Assembly: GCA_019448385.1 (NCBI GenBank)
Contig: JAGTXO010000005.1
Coordinates: 744,001-808,000 of the forward strand
Direction: 5' to 3'
DNA length: 64,000 nt
DNA from: Diacronema lutheri
Lineage: Eukaryota; Haptophyta; Pavlovophyceae; Pavlovales; Pavlovaceae
In this document: one piece after another, positions 28,241-38,391 of the stretch
How the letters are laid out: each line of letters opens with the position of its first letter
Position numbering within the stretch: position 1 is the first letter of the stretch
Translations under genes and position numbers: made by a program
Notes under the pieces: generated by a model
The model's database searches: none
What the model saw: only the letters and a program-made list of their open reading frames with translations
Told to the model about the DNA's origin: nothing

Positions 28241-31087
28241 ATGGTGGACGCCGAGTTGCGCCAAGAGGAAGAGGACGAGCCGCTCGTCATTGACGCAGAC
28301 CCGCTCGAGAGCGAGCCGGAGAGCGACGATGACGACAACGGCGTGTATAGCCCCGAATTCATTGCCTCGACGGGGGTGCGTGTCTACGAGGCTGCGTGCG
28401 AGCGGCTCAAGATCACCCCCGTGCAGCAGTTCATCGCGATGATGGACCAATCGTCGGTCAGCCTCAAGCACCGCGGGCTGGGCGCAGCGGGCGGCGTCGC
28501 GCTGTTTGAATGCCTGCGCATTAACACGTGCATCCAGGCGCTCGACGTCGAGGACAACCAGCTCGGGCTGGGCATCGACCCGGACGCAGGCGGCCTCGAG
28601 CACATCTCGTCGGCGCTCTCCGACAACAAGCTCCTCTCACTGCTCGACCTGTCGTACAACAACTTGTCGTCGCGCGGGTGCGCGGCAATCTCGGAGGCAC
28701 TCTCGCGCTCGTGCCTAGCGGAGCTCTCGCTTCGCGGCAATGCGATGGGCGACCTGGGCGCGCTCGCGTTTGCACAGGCGCTCGGCTCCAACCGCACCGT
28801 CACGAAGCTCGACGTCTCCGACAACAACATCGACGAGGCAGGCGCAGTGGCGCTAGCTTCACTGCTGACGCGGTGCGAGCAACTCCGCTACGCCGACTTT
28901 TCGTGGAACTCGATACGGCTGAACGGCGCGCAGGCGCTCACGGACGCGCTCAAGGCGTCCAAGGTCGCCCGCCTCAACCTCGCGTGGAACGGGCTGGGCG
29001 ATCGCGGCGCGAAGACGCTCGCCGGTGCGCTGGCCGAGAATGCGGAGCTGCAGTTCCTCGACATCTCGAAGAACAACCTGAACGAGGAGGCGGCGGTCGC
29101 GCTCGCGCGCGCGCTCGCGCTCAACTCGACGTTGCGCTCGCTCCAGCTCAACGGCAACCAGCTGTCGGCCAAGGGCGTCGGCCTCATCGTCCAGGCGGTC
29201 GGCGTCAAGTGCACGCTGCGCGATCTTGGCCTGCGCGGCGTCGCGCTCGAGCACTCGGGCGTCGGCCTCTTCGACCCGCTCAACCCGACCGGCCGCTTCA
29301 CCGTTGACCTCGCCGACCCGTTTGAGAGATCGATTGTGCATAGCCACCTCGAGCTCGATCGGCAGGACGAGGCGTCGGGCATCGACAACTTTTTGAACGT
29401 GAAACTGAACGGGAAGGAGGTGGTGTTCGGCGACGGCGGCGACATCCAGAGCTGGCGCTTACCCGCCGCGGGCACGCTCACGTACGACTATGTGAGCGGC
29501 AAGCGCGTGCCGCGCGACGCGCGCGCACAGCGTGACGCCGTGTTCGCGAGCTTCTGCTCGGAGATGGAGAGCTCGCATTCGGCGGACGCGGAGCGACTCG
29601 TCGCGCTGCGCCTCGCATGCATCACGCACTTCTTCACGTGCGCGCAGGCGCGCCAGCTCCTCGTTCTCTTCACGTACACGCAGCGCGCAGACGCAGCGAT
29701 CATCCTTTTCAGACGGTGCGTCGACCCTCAGCACTTTGGCGCCATCTGGCAGCTGCTCTCGGCGGCGGAGCGGAACGACATGCACGAGCGACTAGGAGAG
29801 GCTCTCGAGCCCTACCTGCCCGAGGACGAGCGGGTCAAGGTCTTCCTTACGCAGATGGACGCAAACACGAGCGGCGCGCCTGCGCCGCTCAAGGCCGAGC
29901 TCGACGCTGTGTGGCAGCAGATCCTGCCCGCACTCAACGCGGCGCTCGGGGCGGCGCTTGGCGCCGAGCAGCGTCCGAGCGTGGCGATGGCGGACGCTGC
30001 CCTCATCGCCGCGCACGCGTCCGAGCTGCGCGCGGTGCTCGACGCCGAGTTTGAAAGCCTGCGGGCCGTCTATCGGTGCGCAGCGCGCGCGCGCGCCCGT
30101 GCGCGTAGGGCGCGCACGGTCGGCCGCACCAAAGTCCGTTGCGCCCAAGCCTTTTGATTCTATGCGACCTCCGCTGATGTGGCGTGTAAGCGGCGTACCG
30201 GGCGCCTCGGAACGCCTCCCACGTTGCTCTCTGCGCGCAGGTTCTACGCGGCGGGCGATGAGCGCGAGGCGAGCAGAGCAATGGATGCGCTCGACGATGT
30301 TTCGGCGCTTCGGCTGAGCGTGCGAGAGCTGTGGCACCTGTGCACGGCGTGCAAGCTGTGCAGCAGCAGTCTGCCCCTCTCTGTCGTCGACGCGCTCTTC
30401 TTCGAACCGGACGGCGAGCAGCAGACTGCAATCGACCAGGGCGAGCTCGAGATCGAGCTGGCCGGCTTCCTCATTGGGCTCGTCCGGCTCGCCCTTGCGC
30501 ACAGGGCGCTCCTAGTGCGCGGCGCGGCCGCGCACGGTGGCGCGGCCGGCGTGCCTCCACCGCGCGAGCAGCTGGTCGAGTTGTTACACGGCTCTGTGCT
30601 CAAGTACGGGCAGCGCGAGGAGGCGGACAGCTTCCGCAAGGAGTTTTGGATGGCGCAGGTGCAAAACGCGCTCATCCCGCTCTGGTATCCGCTCAAGGCG
30701 GTCTTCGACCGATGGAAGGCTATCGACCACTCCGAGGGCGCAAACAGTCGCACGATGAGCGTGGTCGAGTTCTGCAGCATGCTTAAGACGAAGGAGCTGC
30801 TCGACTACTCGGAGCTGCCCGAGTCGCTCAAGATGCATGAGGCGATCGACGCATTCCATCTCGCGCGCGCAGCGGGCGACTACGAGAGCGAGGCAGGGGT
30901 GCACGACTCGCAGGCGAGCGCAGACGGCGCAGAGGGGAGCAGCGGCGCCGAGCTGATCTTCATCGAGTTTGTCGAGGCGATTGGGCGGTGCGCAGTCAAG
31001 TCAATTGACGAAGATCTCGGCGAGCACTACGCGCAGATGCCACTCGCGGAGAGACTCGTGATTTTCATAAACAAGTTGATCGCCTAG
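28241..31087 (+). CDS. Leucine-rich-repeat protein with DUF4476-like domain, two exons
   Basis: Exons 28241-30075 and 30241-31087 join as TATCG|G to give 893 residues. After an acidic N-terminus come about eight RNI-type leucine-rich repeats (LLSLLDLSYNNLSSRGCAAI, VTKLDVSDNNIDEAGAVAL, ARLNLAWNGLGDRGAKTL, LQFLDISKNNLNEEAAVAL). Next is a region like DUF4476 (VFASFCSEMESSHSADAERL, ITHFFTCAQARQLLVLF, DAAIILFRRCVD). Exon 2 adds a helical domain with a calcium-sensor-like feel (VSALRLSVRELWHLCTACKL, GELEIELAGFLIGLVRLAL, LIFIEFVEAIGR). LRR proteins with this tail are common in flagellated protists, so an axonemal role is plausible but not shown. Without splicing, the frame would stop 27 codons into the intron. 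Confidence 0.82.
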
Positions 31088-31097
31088 TCTCTGAAGT

Positions 31098-31764
31098 AGA
31101 CCTATATAGGGCGCGGTCCGGGCTGGTCCGGCCAGTGTAAGGCGAGGGGTCGGGGCGAGGCTTATGACGAGCCTAGGACCGAGACACCCTCCTGACCGGC
31201 CGATTTGGAGTAGAATTCGGGGTCGAGCGGGCGCGGCGGACGGAGGGCCCGAGCCGGGCCGACGGAGGGTCCGACCCCGGAATGCGGGCGACCGGAAGGG
31301 CTTGGGTGATTTACGCCTAGTAGAATAGAATGGCGGATTCCGGGGGGGCTCGCAACTAGCATCGCGCAAGCTGAGGCCCCCTGACTGACCGGACCGCGCC
31401 GAGTGCGCGTGCACCCCGTGGAGGGCGCGGCCAGTCGGACACTCTTCGCGACTGAGCTCGCCGCGGCATACCGTGCGCTGCGCCGGCGCGCTACTTGCCG
31501 TTGGCCGAGCTGCGGGTGTTGCGCACCGCCGTGTTGCGCAGCCAGCGGCTGGATGCGCCGGTGGCCGGAACCTTGGCGCGCTTTGGCTAAGCGACCTCGG
31601 CCTGCACAGACTCGAACGCGTGCGTAAACTCGAGGCGTTGCAGGTGGCGAGCACGTGAGTTCGCGTAGGAGGTCTTGTACTCGGTGGCCTGACTGTCGAC
31701 CGACGAGAGCTTGGGCGAGTTCGGCGGCACGTTGGCTCACTTGGGCTCGGTGCGCGGCTCTGCC

Positions 31765-31770
<6 letters not shown>
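31098..31770 (-). repeat. Dispersed repeat R1, copy b (inverted)
   Basis: This is the reverse-complement partner of 18242-18945. It starts 10 bases after the LRR stop with the shared CTATATAGG/GGCCGGACC end. Relative to copy a it lacks about 50 bases near that end and has about 40 extra bases around 31300-31350. The conserved coding end (FESVQAEVA..KRAKVPATG..SSANGK) is present but interrupted. The identical end point in both copies suggests a defined element terminus at the TATATAG side. Confidence 0.75.
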
Positions 31771-31797
<27 letters not shown>

Positions 31798-32930
31798 CTT
31801 CGGACTCGCTGCCCGGCTCTGCCTGTGCGGGCGCGATGCACTCGGACTCGATGCCCGGCTCTGCCTTCGTGGGCGCGGTCGCGGGCACGGGCGCGCCCTC
31901 GACCCCGTCGCGGTTGAAGACATCGAACTCGACGCACACGCCGTGGTCCTTGAAGTCGGTGGCCTCGCTGTCGTTCGCGTAAGCCTCGGGCGAACTCGCA
32001 ACGAGCGACGACATCTCGGCGTGGAGCCAGCACATCTCATGCTGCACCGCGTGTTCAGGTTCTCGAGCGCTCCGTTGAAAGAGTCACTCTCACCGAGGCG
32101 CTCGCTGCACCACACCAGATAGCCATCGAGCTTGTGAGCGTGCTCGTGCGCCCGTGCGAGGTCCTTGGAGAGCGCGTCGGCGCGCGCGCACATGCCGTCG
32201 CATGACTTGGCCGGTGTCATGCTGTGCTTCCAAGGCCTGGTGCTCGGCGTTGAGCGTGTCGTGATCCTCGCGAACGAGCTGCAACCAGCTGCAGCAGCCG
32301 CGCGACGCCGCTGTCGCCGACGATGCGCTGGAGCATGTGGCCCATGAGGTGTGCGCGGCACGTGGCGAGCGCCACATTTTTGCGCAGCAGCGCGAGGATC
32401 CGGGCGCCGCGGACGAGCCGGCCCATGCACTTGAGCGCGTAGATTCGGCCGCACATGCACGCGCCGACGACCGAGTCGGCGGGCCCGCCGTCGAGCCAAA
32501 AGTTGGCCTCGGCCGCATCGCGGCGGCGGGCGACGCGCTGAAGGATGCGCACGCGGTAGTGCCGGTCGACGAGCAGCTCGTCGCCGAAGATCTCGTCGGG
32601 CAGCAGCTCGGAGACGTTCTGGGGGTACATGCTGTGCGAGCGTGCACGCGACGAGATCTCGTCGGGCGTGCCGTCCGTTCGTTCAGAGCAGAGCGCGTCG
32701 GACCGGCAGACAGACGATGCAGCGCGCGAAGGCACCTGCGGCGCGCGGCGTGGCCTCGCGTGCCGTCACGAAGCCGCCTGCGCGCACTGCGGAGGCGGCG
32801 AGCGCGACGAGGGCGGGCGCGGACGAGGTGCTGAGCGGCGTCACGTACGCGCCCTCGCTCGCCGAGCTCGACGCCGCGGCGCTGACGATGCGCGCGGCGT
32901 ACCACACCGACCGCCCCTGAGACGATGCGC
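31771..32930 (-). pseudogene. Decayed ORF continuous with repeat R1b, function unknown
   Basis: Reading toward lower coordinates, open stretches in more than one frame follow each other as if from one protein: YPQNVSELLPDEIFGDELLV and HYRVRILQRVARRRDAAEA, then LVREDHDTLNAEHQALEAQH (coiled coil), LSKDLARAHEHAHKLDGYLV, and HAEMSSLVASSPEAYANDSE before a Pro/Arg-rich linker leading into R1b. The segment ACMCGRIYALKCMGRLVRGA recalls a nucleic-acid-binding loop but matches nothing I know. It is probably the body of the R1 element ORF, of which copy a keeps only the end. It looks broken in several places. Confidence 0.35.
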
Positions 32931-33056
32931 GGCGCCCGCGGAGGACTGGTCCGTTGGCGCGCAAACCGTGGGCGAAAGGGCGCGAAGCCAACGGCCGTCC
33001 GCGCACGTTCAAACGCGCGCATACGGGTGGCATCCTCCCACCTTCGGCGCCGCTTT

Positions 33057-33353
33057 CTAAAAGGGTGTAGGGTGTAGGGTGTAGGATGCAAAACAAGCCC
33101 TCCCCACATTTGGGCCCGACGTCATTCCTCTTCGAAGCCGTGACGTTACTCACATACGAGTACCTTTACTTAGTGTAGGATGTATCTATTCTCTAGGTAT
33201 TTGCATAGTGTAGGGTGTAGGATAAGTACGGTTATGAAAGTCCCATAGGGGGGAGAAGGAATGACGCTGTGACGAAAGAAGGAATGACGTCGGGCCCAAA
33301 TGTGGGGAGGGCTTGTTTTGCATCCTACACCCTACACCCTACACCCTTTTAGA
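33057..33353 (+). mobile_element. MITE-like element with about 73-bp terminal inverted repeats, copy 1
   Basis: The element begins AAAAGGGTGTAGGGTGTAGG and ends with the reverse complement. The inverted repeats run through GCAAAACAAGCCCTCCCC and TTTGGGCCCGACGTCATTCC, about 73 bases in all. The centre contains ATTCCTTC motifs, more GTGTAGG units and TACTCACATACGAGTACC, itself partly palindromic. It has no coding capacity. Short size, long inverted ends and absence of a gene are typical of MITEs, but no target duplication was identified. Confidence 0.65.
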
Positions 33354-33609
33354 AAGCGGCGGCGCCTCGGAGCATGGCGGCTCGACAGCATGGCGCCTCG
33401 ACAGCATGGCGTCGTCCAGCGTGGCGTCCAGGATGGCGACTGCGCCCGGGCCGTGACGCCGCGACGTCGTTCGGCTGCGTCACGGAGGAGCGCCATCCGT
33501 GCGCCACGGAGGAGCGGCAGGACCACGACGCGGCGTGACGCTGGACGACGCCATGCTGTATAGGCGCCATGCTGTCGAGCCGCCATGCTCTGAGGCGCCG
33601 CCGCTTTTC

Positions 33610-33904
33610 AAAAGGGTGTAGGGTGTAGGGTGTAGGATGCAAAACAAGCCCTCCCCACATCTGGGCCCGACGTCATTCCTTCTTTCGTCACAGCGTCATT
33701 CCTTCTCCCCCCTATGGGACTTTCATAACCGTACTTATCCTACACCCTACACTATGCAAATACCTAGAGAATAGATACATCCTACACTAAGTAAAGGTAC
33801 TCGTATGTGAGTAACGTCACGGCTTCGAAGAAGGAATGACGTCGGGCCCAAATGTGGGGAGGGCTTGTTTTGCATCCTACACCCTACACCCTACACCCTT
33901 TTAG
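33610..33904 (-). mobile_element. MITE-like element, copy 2 (opposite orientation)
   Basis: Same element as copy 1 with the central part reversed; differences are only a few bases (for example CATCTGGG versus CATTTGGG in one inverted end). Both copies are followed or preceded by the same AGCGGCGGCGCCTC flank, so either the target was duplicated or the element is larger than its inverted ends suggest. Confidence 0.65.
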
Positions 33905-34012
33905 AAAGCGGCGGCGCCTCAGAGCATGGCGCCCGCCCGCTCGAGCCGGACCTCCGCGCAGCCGGACTCGCCCCGCCCCGGGCTGCTCTGGCTGGGCGAC
34001 GTCGTGCGCGCC

Positions 34013-34486
34013 TCAGAACGCCGCGCTCGCCACGCGCACGTAGCCCTCGTCCGGGTCCGGCTCGGGCGCCGCGTCGCGCACCGAGCGCGACGCGGCCTCG
34101 ACGCCCGGCGTTTCGGCACGCGAGGCGACGGATGCCTCGTCCGGCCGGCCCCACGGCAGCTGCAGCTCGAGCTGGCGCTGGATGATGCGCGGCGTCGCCA
34201 CGCGCCCGTGCTGCACCTCGCGACGTCGCGCGCGCACGTAGAGCACGATCGCCACCGAGCCGCTGAGGCCCATCATCGCGCCGAGCAGCACCGAGATTGT
34301 GGTCTCATTGTCTGCTTGGGCGCGAACGGAAAACGCGCGAAGGGTGGCGACGAAGATCGTTGGGTTGGGTTGGGCCACCGGCTCCCGAGGATTGCTTGTG
34401 GCGCTCGACTGACCGTTGGCCCAGCTTTTTTTTTTCTCGAACCTACCTACTGTGGAGCCGCCTGCAGCGTGATCTCCCGCGCACAA
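34013..34486 (-). CDS. Small single-pass membrane protein, hypothetical
   Basis: The 157-residue frame has one clear transmembrane helix at about residues 70-92 (ISVLLGAMMGLSGSVAIVLY) followed by a basic stop-transfer patch (VRARRREVQ). A soluble, partly acidic tail ends DEGYVRVASAAF. The N-terminal third is polar and lacks a signal peptide, so an upstream exon is possible. The helix and basic patch make a real protein more likely than the opposite frame. Its start lies 5 bases from the start of the helicase ORF on the other strand. Family unknown. Confidence 0.45.
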   Translation of the reverse strand: MCAGDHAAGGSTVGRFEKKKSWANGQSSATSNPREPVAQPNPTIFVATLRAFSVRAQADNETTISVLLGAMMGLSGSVAIVLYVRARRREVQHGRVATPRIIQRQLELQLPWGRPDEASVASRAETPGVEAASRSVRDAAPEPDPDEGYVRVASAAF

Positions 34487-34491
34487 CGACC

Positions 34492-36930
34492 ATGGCCGCC
34501 ATCGACCTGCGCGCCTTCGACGCGGCGCTCGTCAACTGCGAGATCGTGAGCACGCGGCCGGTCAAGCCGAGCGAGCAGGCGCGCACGGTCGACAAGCTGA
34601 GCTACGGGCCGTCGCGCCGCGCGCTCGCCTTCGTCTCGCCGCCCTGCGTCGTCGACTGGCCCGAGCTCACGGGCGACGGCAACTTTGGCACCATGTACGG
34701 GCCGACGGACGTCGACAAGGCGGCGTACACGGCCGGCGTGACCGACAAGGAGCTGCCGATTGAAGGCGCGCCGCTCGCGCAGATGGACGCCTACTTTGGC
34801 GCCCTGCGCGCCATCGACGATCAGCGCGTCGAGACGGTGCACGCGCGCCAGAAGGAGCTGCTCAACACGCGCGGCCTCTCGAAGGAGGAGGTGCGCGGCA
34901 AGCTCTCGCCCGCCGTCAAGCCCAAGTACGAGGACGACACGCTCGCGCACACGCGGCTGAACATGTCGACGCGCACGTTCACGTGGGCGGGCTCCGAGCG
35001 CGTCGTGCCGCTCGTCGACGCGCGGCGCGAACCGGTCGACGAGATCCGGCACGAGGACGTCTGCGCCATCGCCACGCAGCTCGACCGCGTCTACACGGGG
35101 CTCACGGGCTCGATGTTTGGCACCAAGTGGAACGTGTGCGGGGTCATGCTCCTGAAGCGCGCCGAGCAGCGGCCGCAGCCCGGCTCGGACGCCTTCGCCT
35201 CGTACGGCGTGCCCGCCTGGGCCGACACGTTCGACTCCACGGGGCTGTACGTGCCCGACGAGCGCGAGCGCGCGGCGGCGCTCGCGGCGGTGGCCGGTCT
35301 GCGCACGGCGCGCGCGCCGGCCGGGCCGGGCGGGCGCGAGCTCGCGCGCGCGCAGGGCTACCATCGCGCCGAGCGGGCTGCGAGCGCGGCGGCGGCGCGC
35401 GCGGCGATGGCCGAGGGCGGCCAGCAGTGCGCGCTCCACGGCGCGGTCGTCAAATCGGCGCTGCGCGGCGTGGGCAACCGGCTGCATCTTTGCGACGCGC
35501 CGGGCGGAACGGGCAAGACGTTCGTCGAGCGCGCCATTATCGCCGCCGTGCGCGCGGATGGGCACGCGGTCGTCGTGGGCGCGTCCTCGGGCGTCGCCGC
35601 CACGCTGCTGCCCGACGGCCGCACCTTCCACTTGACCTTCAAGGTGCCCGGCGGTGCCGACTCCGACGGGCAAGCCGTTCAATGGCGTGCCGCGCTCCGA
35701 GCGCGGGCGCTCCCTGGCCGCCGCGGCGGCTGGTCGTGTGGGACGAGGCGCCGATGCAGACGCGGTGCCACCTCGACTCGCCTGATCGGTGTTTGCGCGA
35801 CGTGACGGGCGTCGACGAGCGCTTCGGCGGCGAGACGCTGCTGCTCGCCGGCGACTTTCGCCAGTGCTTGCCGGTGGTGCGGCGCGGCTCGCGCGCGCAG
35901 ATCGTGCGCTCCTGCCTCAAGTACTCGGCGCCGTGGCAGCACGATCGGCAGCACGCCTTGGTCGAGAACGTTCGCGCCTCGAGCGCGGCGCGCGACACGG
36001 GCGACGCGCTCGGCGCGGGCGAGTGGGCGGAGCTGCTGCGCAGCCCCGGCGACGGCGCCGTTCCCGCGGCGGTGCCGGCGGCCGGGGCCATGCCCGGCGC
36101 ATTCCCGCTCGATCCCGTGCAGCTGCCCGAGGCCGTCGGCGGCGTCCCCATCCGCGTGGGCTCGGCCTACCCGACGGAGCTCGTGACGACTTTGTCCACG
36201 GCGCGACGTGTTGGACCGACGACGGCTCGCTGTGCGACCGCGCGGTGCTCTGCGCCAAGCAGACGGACGTGGCGCGGATCAACTGGCTGGCGATCGGCCG
36301 CTTCCCGGGCGCGGCGGCGAGGTGCGCGTCGGCGGACGAGCTGGCGCGACGACGGGGCGGGCAAGCAGATTGCGCGGGCGTCGGTCGAATTCCTCGACTC
36401 GCTCGAGCACGCGCAGATGCCGCACCGCGTCCTCGACCTGAAGCCCGGGATGGTGGTGATGCTGCCGCGCAACCTCTCGCCCGGCGAGGGGCTGTGCGGC
36501 GGCACGCGGCTGATCGTGCGCGGCGTGCGCGCCGGCGGCCGGCTGCTCGAGTGCGCACGCCCCGGCGCGGCCGCCGGGCGCGACAGCACCGTGCTCGTCG
36601 CGCGTGTCGACCACCACTCGCCCGACGACGGCACGTTCGCGCTTGTGCGGATGCGCCGCCAGTTCCCCGGTGCGGCCGGCGTAACGAGGCGCAGGGGCAA
36701 GCGCTCGGGTGCGCGGGCGTGTGGCTCGCCGAGCCGTGCTTCACGCACGGCCAGCTCCACGTGGCCGCTTCGCGCGTCGGGCACACGTCGCGCGTCCGCT
36801 TTGCGCTCGGCCCGGACCTCGTGACGCGCAGCGTCGTCTTCAAAGAGGTGCTCCGCGCGGTCAGCGGTGGCGAGGCGGCGGCGGCGGCGCTCGCCGCGGC
36901 CGCCGTCGCCGCCGCGCGCGAATGCGCGGC
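34492..36930 (+). pseudogene. Broken Pif1-type helicase with unusual N-terminal region
   Basis: The first about 260 residues (from MAAIDLRAFDAALVNCEIVS) are a folded-looking domain of unknown family, with SRRALAFVSPPCVVDWPEL and GDGNFGTMYG. They loosely recall single-stranded-DNA-binding proteins of large DNA viruses; that is a guess. A Pif1/Helitron-like helicase follows: Walker A CDAPGGTGKTF, VVGASSGVAATLLPDG, Walker B LVVWDEAPM, GDFRQCLPVVRRGSRAQIV, RVLDLKPGMVVMLPRNLSPG, GLCGGTRLIV and the C-terminal FTHGQLHVAASRV. All main motifs are recognisable in order, but not in one frame, with several breaks; some could be introns. No HUH Rep domain was found, so a Helitron is not shown. It may be a remnant of the replication module of a mobile or virus-like element. 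Confidence 0.75.
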
Positions 36931-38391
36931 GGCGGCGCGCGGTGGCGGCGGGCGCGGACGGCGCGCGCGGCGCCGGCGGCGCGCTGGCGGCGGGCGCGCC
37001 GCCGGCGCGCGGTGCTGGCCAGCACCCGCCGGCGCGACGCCCGCCGCGCCGCTCGCGCCGACGCGCAGCCGTCGGGTGCTCGCCAGCACCGCGCGCCGCG
37101 CGACCGGCCCGCGTACCTGCGCGCCCTTCTAGGGCGCGCAGGGCGGCGCCAATGCGGCCGGCGCGCAGGGGCCTCACGCTGGCGCGCTGCCCGCCGCCGC
37201 GTGGGTCGCCGCTGCGCGCGTGCCGTCGGCGCTGCCGCCGCCCGGCGTCGCGCTCGCGCCGCAGCCGCAGCCGCCGCCGCCGCCGTCGCCGCCGCCTGCC
37301 GCCTGCCGGCAAGCTGGGCAAGTGCGCAGCGGCGGCGACGGCGGTGCGCGACCCGGCGAGCAGGCGGCGCGCCGCCGAGCCGGGGGCGGGCTCCGTGGGC
37401 GACGAGGCTCGCCCGCCACTCGCACTACTCGCGCGCCAAGTGCGCACAACGCGCCCCCCCCCCCCCCCCCCCCCCACCCCACCCCCCGATGAATTTAATG
37501 CTCATACCATGGCGTCGCGCCACGGCAGTACGCCCGTGGCCCCGGCGGCCAGCCTCGCGCCGCTACGCCGTGTCGTCGCGGCCGGCGCACACAGCGAACT
37601 GTGTTTCCGCGGCACATGCCCGGCTGCTCGCGCGCTGCAAGCTTGCCGAACTGCTCGCGCTGGAATGGCGCGTTGCGGGCGTGCCCGCGCACCGCGCGTG
37701 TGCCATGCGCGTTCCGGGAGCGCCGCGCCGCGCGCCAAAGCGGCGCGCGGCGGACGTGCGGCCTCGGGCCGAAGAGTGGCCGGCGCGACCGGCCGCGAGG
37801 CGGGCGCAGACGCTCGGCGTGCCGGTCGATGCGTCGTCCAAATCCGCGTCGGGCGGATGCGCGCCTGGGCCGGCGCTGCGTGCAGTCGGCGGGGCCCGGC
37901 CACGCGCTCGGGCGTAACGTTCGCGCCTGTTCGGCCGAGGCGCACTCGCCGTCCCCTCGCGCCGGCAACGTGCGTGCGGGCCAGCACGCAGGCAGCGTAC
38001 GATGCCACGGCAGCGGCGAGCGCGTCCCCGCCGGTGTGCCGCTCGGCGCCCCGTCACGCGCAACGTGCGCGCCGCCCGCTGCATGCGCACGCATACGCGC
38101 GCTGGCAGCGTGCGCAAAATTGCCCGGGCAAGATCGTCCCGCGCTCGCGCCGCCGACGCATCATTCCATGTGTCCGTTTCGGCATCTGCCACCATCCACC
38201 AGCCCTCGAAAGCCGGCTTGCGCGTGGGCGCCCGTCCGGTGCGAGAAGCGGCTCGCGTCCTCGCGCGGGGCGCCTCCGCGCCAGGCGCCCGGCGCGCGCT
38301 CGTCTTGCCGCGCCACCACGCTGATCTGCGCCCAACCCTCGCTCGCCAATTCCCCCGTCGTCCCTGCTGCGCAGCCCGCAACAGCGCGCGC
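36931..38391. other. GC-rich spacer with poly-C tract, no gene seen
   Basis: From about 36870 to 37420 the sequence is built of GCG/CGC-rich low complexity. A run of about 32 C follows at 37454-37485, then ordinary GC-rich DNA up to the USP gene. Long open frames occur on both strands but consist of Arg/Ala strings with no recognised motif. The USP promoter should be near 38300. Confidence 0.4.

Larger units (their letters stand above)
33046..33920. repeat. Near-perfect palindrome of about 0.85 kb
   Basis: The stretch is an inverted repeat centred near 33480: the right half is the reverse complement of the left half with very few differences. Within each half are an element copy of about 295 bases (33057-33353 and 33610-33904) and an inner arm of about 120 bases carrying GCATGGCGCCTC-like motifs and GACGCCATGCTG. 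The DNA is locally AT-richer than its surroundings. It could extrude a long cruciform. It may be a fold-back element, two opposed insertions, or a chimeric assembly artefact. Confidence 0.85.

Noticed and set aside
33057-33904. GTGTAGG repeats as an internal telomere or chromosome end
   Set aside because: Only short clusters that form the inverted ends of a small element, with coding DNA on both sides; not a telomere tract.
34492-36930. Autonomous Helitron
   Set aside because: The helicase is of the right superfamily, but no HUH Rep motif, CTRR end or hairpin terminus was found, so only a Pif1-type helicase remnant is claimed.
36931-38391. Long overlapping frames on both strands after the helicase
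   Set aside because: They are Arg/Ala/Pro strings with no recognisable domain and are expected from the composition.
38002-38391. Upstream open extension of the USP frame
   Set aside because: Low-complexity sequence with no family similarity; the ATG at 38392 gives a phase-correct first exon.
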